DNA of 64,000 nucleotides, from contig NZ_JAFKDE010000009.1 of NCBI RefSeq assembly GCF_017255295.1, positions 220,659-284,658 of the forward strand, read 5' to 3'. The notes below the pieces were generated by a model. The model was not told where the DNA came from and did not search any database. It worked only from the letters and a program-made list of their open reading frames with translations. The DNA is from Nitratireductor aquimarinus. GTDB taxonomy: Bacteria > Pseudomonadota > Alphaproteobacteria > Rhizobiales > Rhizobiaceae. Of the stretch, positions 63,684 to 64,000 are shown one piece after another (position 1 is the stretch's first letter; each line of letters starts with the position of its first letter). The position numbers and the translations under genes are program-made.

Positions 63684-64000
63684 ATGGCGGGGGAAACGCG
63701 CATGCAGGAAACGGAAATCCGCCAGGTCGTTCAGGCCCAGATCATCGAATGTCTCAACCGTTTCTATGCGATTGAGACTGGCATGTGGGGCGGTCCTTTG
63801 GATGCTTTGATTGTTCGTACGATCATCACGGGTAAGATTGAGGGTCGATTTTACGATCTATCTTCGCTTTCGATGACGTTGGGTCTTCCGCTTTCGACGA
63901 CGCACCGGAAGATCCTTGAGCTTGAGGCTTCTGGATTTCTGGAGCGAGTGCGCAGCGGGCGTTCGACGCATCTTGTTCCGACACGCCGGAGCTGCGTTGA
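63684..64000 (+). CDS. Winged-helix transcriptional regulator, N-terminal part (cut by window end)
   Basis: About 105 codons are visible. A helical N-terminus (residues about 8-30) leads to a winged helix-turn-helix of MarR/IclR-like type: FYDLSSLSMTLGLPLSTTHR, then KILELEASGFLERVRSGRST. AAGG precedes the ATG at 63684; an ATG at 63669 is in frame. It is divergent from the SQR-like operon, which suggests that it regulates that operon. Of the last 69 full codons, 32 end in A or T, clearly more than in neighbouring genes, so this segment may have been acquired or evolves under different pressure. Confidence 0.72.
   Translation, partial: MAGETRMQETEIRQVVQAQIIECLNRFYAIETGMWGGPLDALIVRTIITGKIEGRFYDLSSLSMTLGLPLSTTHRKILELEASGFLERVRSGRSTHLVPTRRSCV

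Noticed and set aside
1..64000. CRISPR array, rRNA operon, prophage or insertion sequence
   Set aside because: No regularly spaced direct repeats, rRNA-like sequence, integrase or transposase was found. The only repeats are the inverted repeat at 7460-7587 and the RIME-like family.

Overview
The window is a stretch of GC-rich chromosome from an alphaproteobacterium of the order Hyphomicrobiales (Rhizobiales), most likely a Phyllobacteriaceae/Mesorhizobium-like lineage. This rests on gene order and protein features: rpsT upstream of dnaA; an irr-fabA-fabB-fabI block; the run rimP-nusA-rnpM-infB-rbfA-truB followed by rpsO-pnp; the run tsaB-rimI-plsC-miaB-phoH-ybeY-corC-lnt-xre-metK-trmB; an HWE-type histidine kinase; GANTC clustering; and dispersed RIME-like palindromic repeats. 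Species cannot be fixed from the sequence alone. No rRNA, tRNA, CRISPR array, transposase or prophage was recognised.

Layout. 0-7.4 kb holds the end of mutM, an enoyl-CoA hydratase, rpsT, dnaA, dnaN, recF and a MoeB/ThiF-like E1 enzyme (replication and translation housekeeping, plus strand). 7.4-13.9 kb has a large inverted repeat, a 2-hydroxyacid dehydrogenase, an SH3-domain secreted protein, the iron regulator irr divergent from fabA-fabB-fabI (unsaturated fatty acid branch and enoyl-ACP reduction), and an RsmC-like methyltransferase. 14-26.1 kb (minus strand) is the transcription/translation supercluster rimP-nusA-rnpM-infB-rbfA-truB, an orphan HWE histidine kinase, rpsO and pnp, with an attenuator-like terminator just ahead of rimP. 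26.3-37.3 kb (mostly minus strand) is the second housekeeping cluster: tRNA modification (trmB, miaB, tsaB), rRNA maturation (ybeY, phoH), envelope lipids and lipoproteins (plsC, lnt), methionine activation (metK) and a small XRE regulator. Malate synthase G and a MscS-type channel follow.

41-48.2 kb is a complete cytochrome bd module: a GbsR/MarR-like regulator, then cydD-cydC-cydA-cydB-cydX, with overlapping genes and a perfect dyad next to the regulator start. 48.3-49.7 kb is an O-antigen ligase/polymerase-like membrane protein.

The second half is accessory. 49.8-54.2 kb is a cobalamin-riboswitch-controlled cassette made of a luciferase-like flavin monooxygenase and a BtuFCD/FecBCD-type importer. 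54.4-59.5 kb is a NitT/TauT-type ABC importer in line with a fumarylacetoacetase, divergent from an FCD-type GntR regulator. 59.5-61.4 kb is a crotonase plus DUF1330 protein, divergent from a TetR regulator. 61.5-64 kb is a sulfide:quinone-oxidoreductase-like flavoprotein with a DUF1641 protein and an IscU/SufU-like scaffold, divergent from a truncated winged-helix regulator whose codon use differs from the rest of the window.

The most interesting candidate for a poorly described system is the riboswitch-controlled monooxygenase/importer cassette, which also carries a well-initiated short leader ORF overlapping the monooxygenase start. The SQR/DUF1641/IscU-like cassette is second. Calls are based on reading motifs, gene order and spacing; no database search was run.
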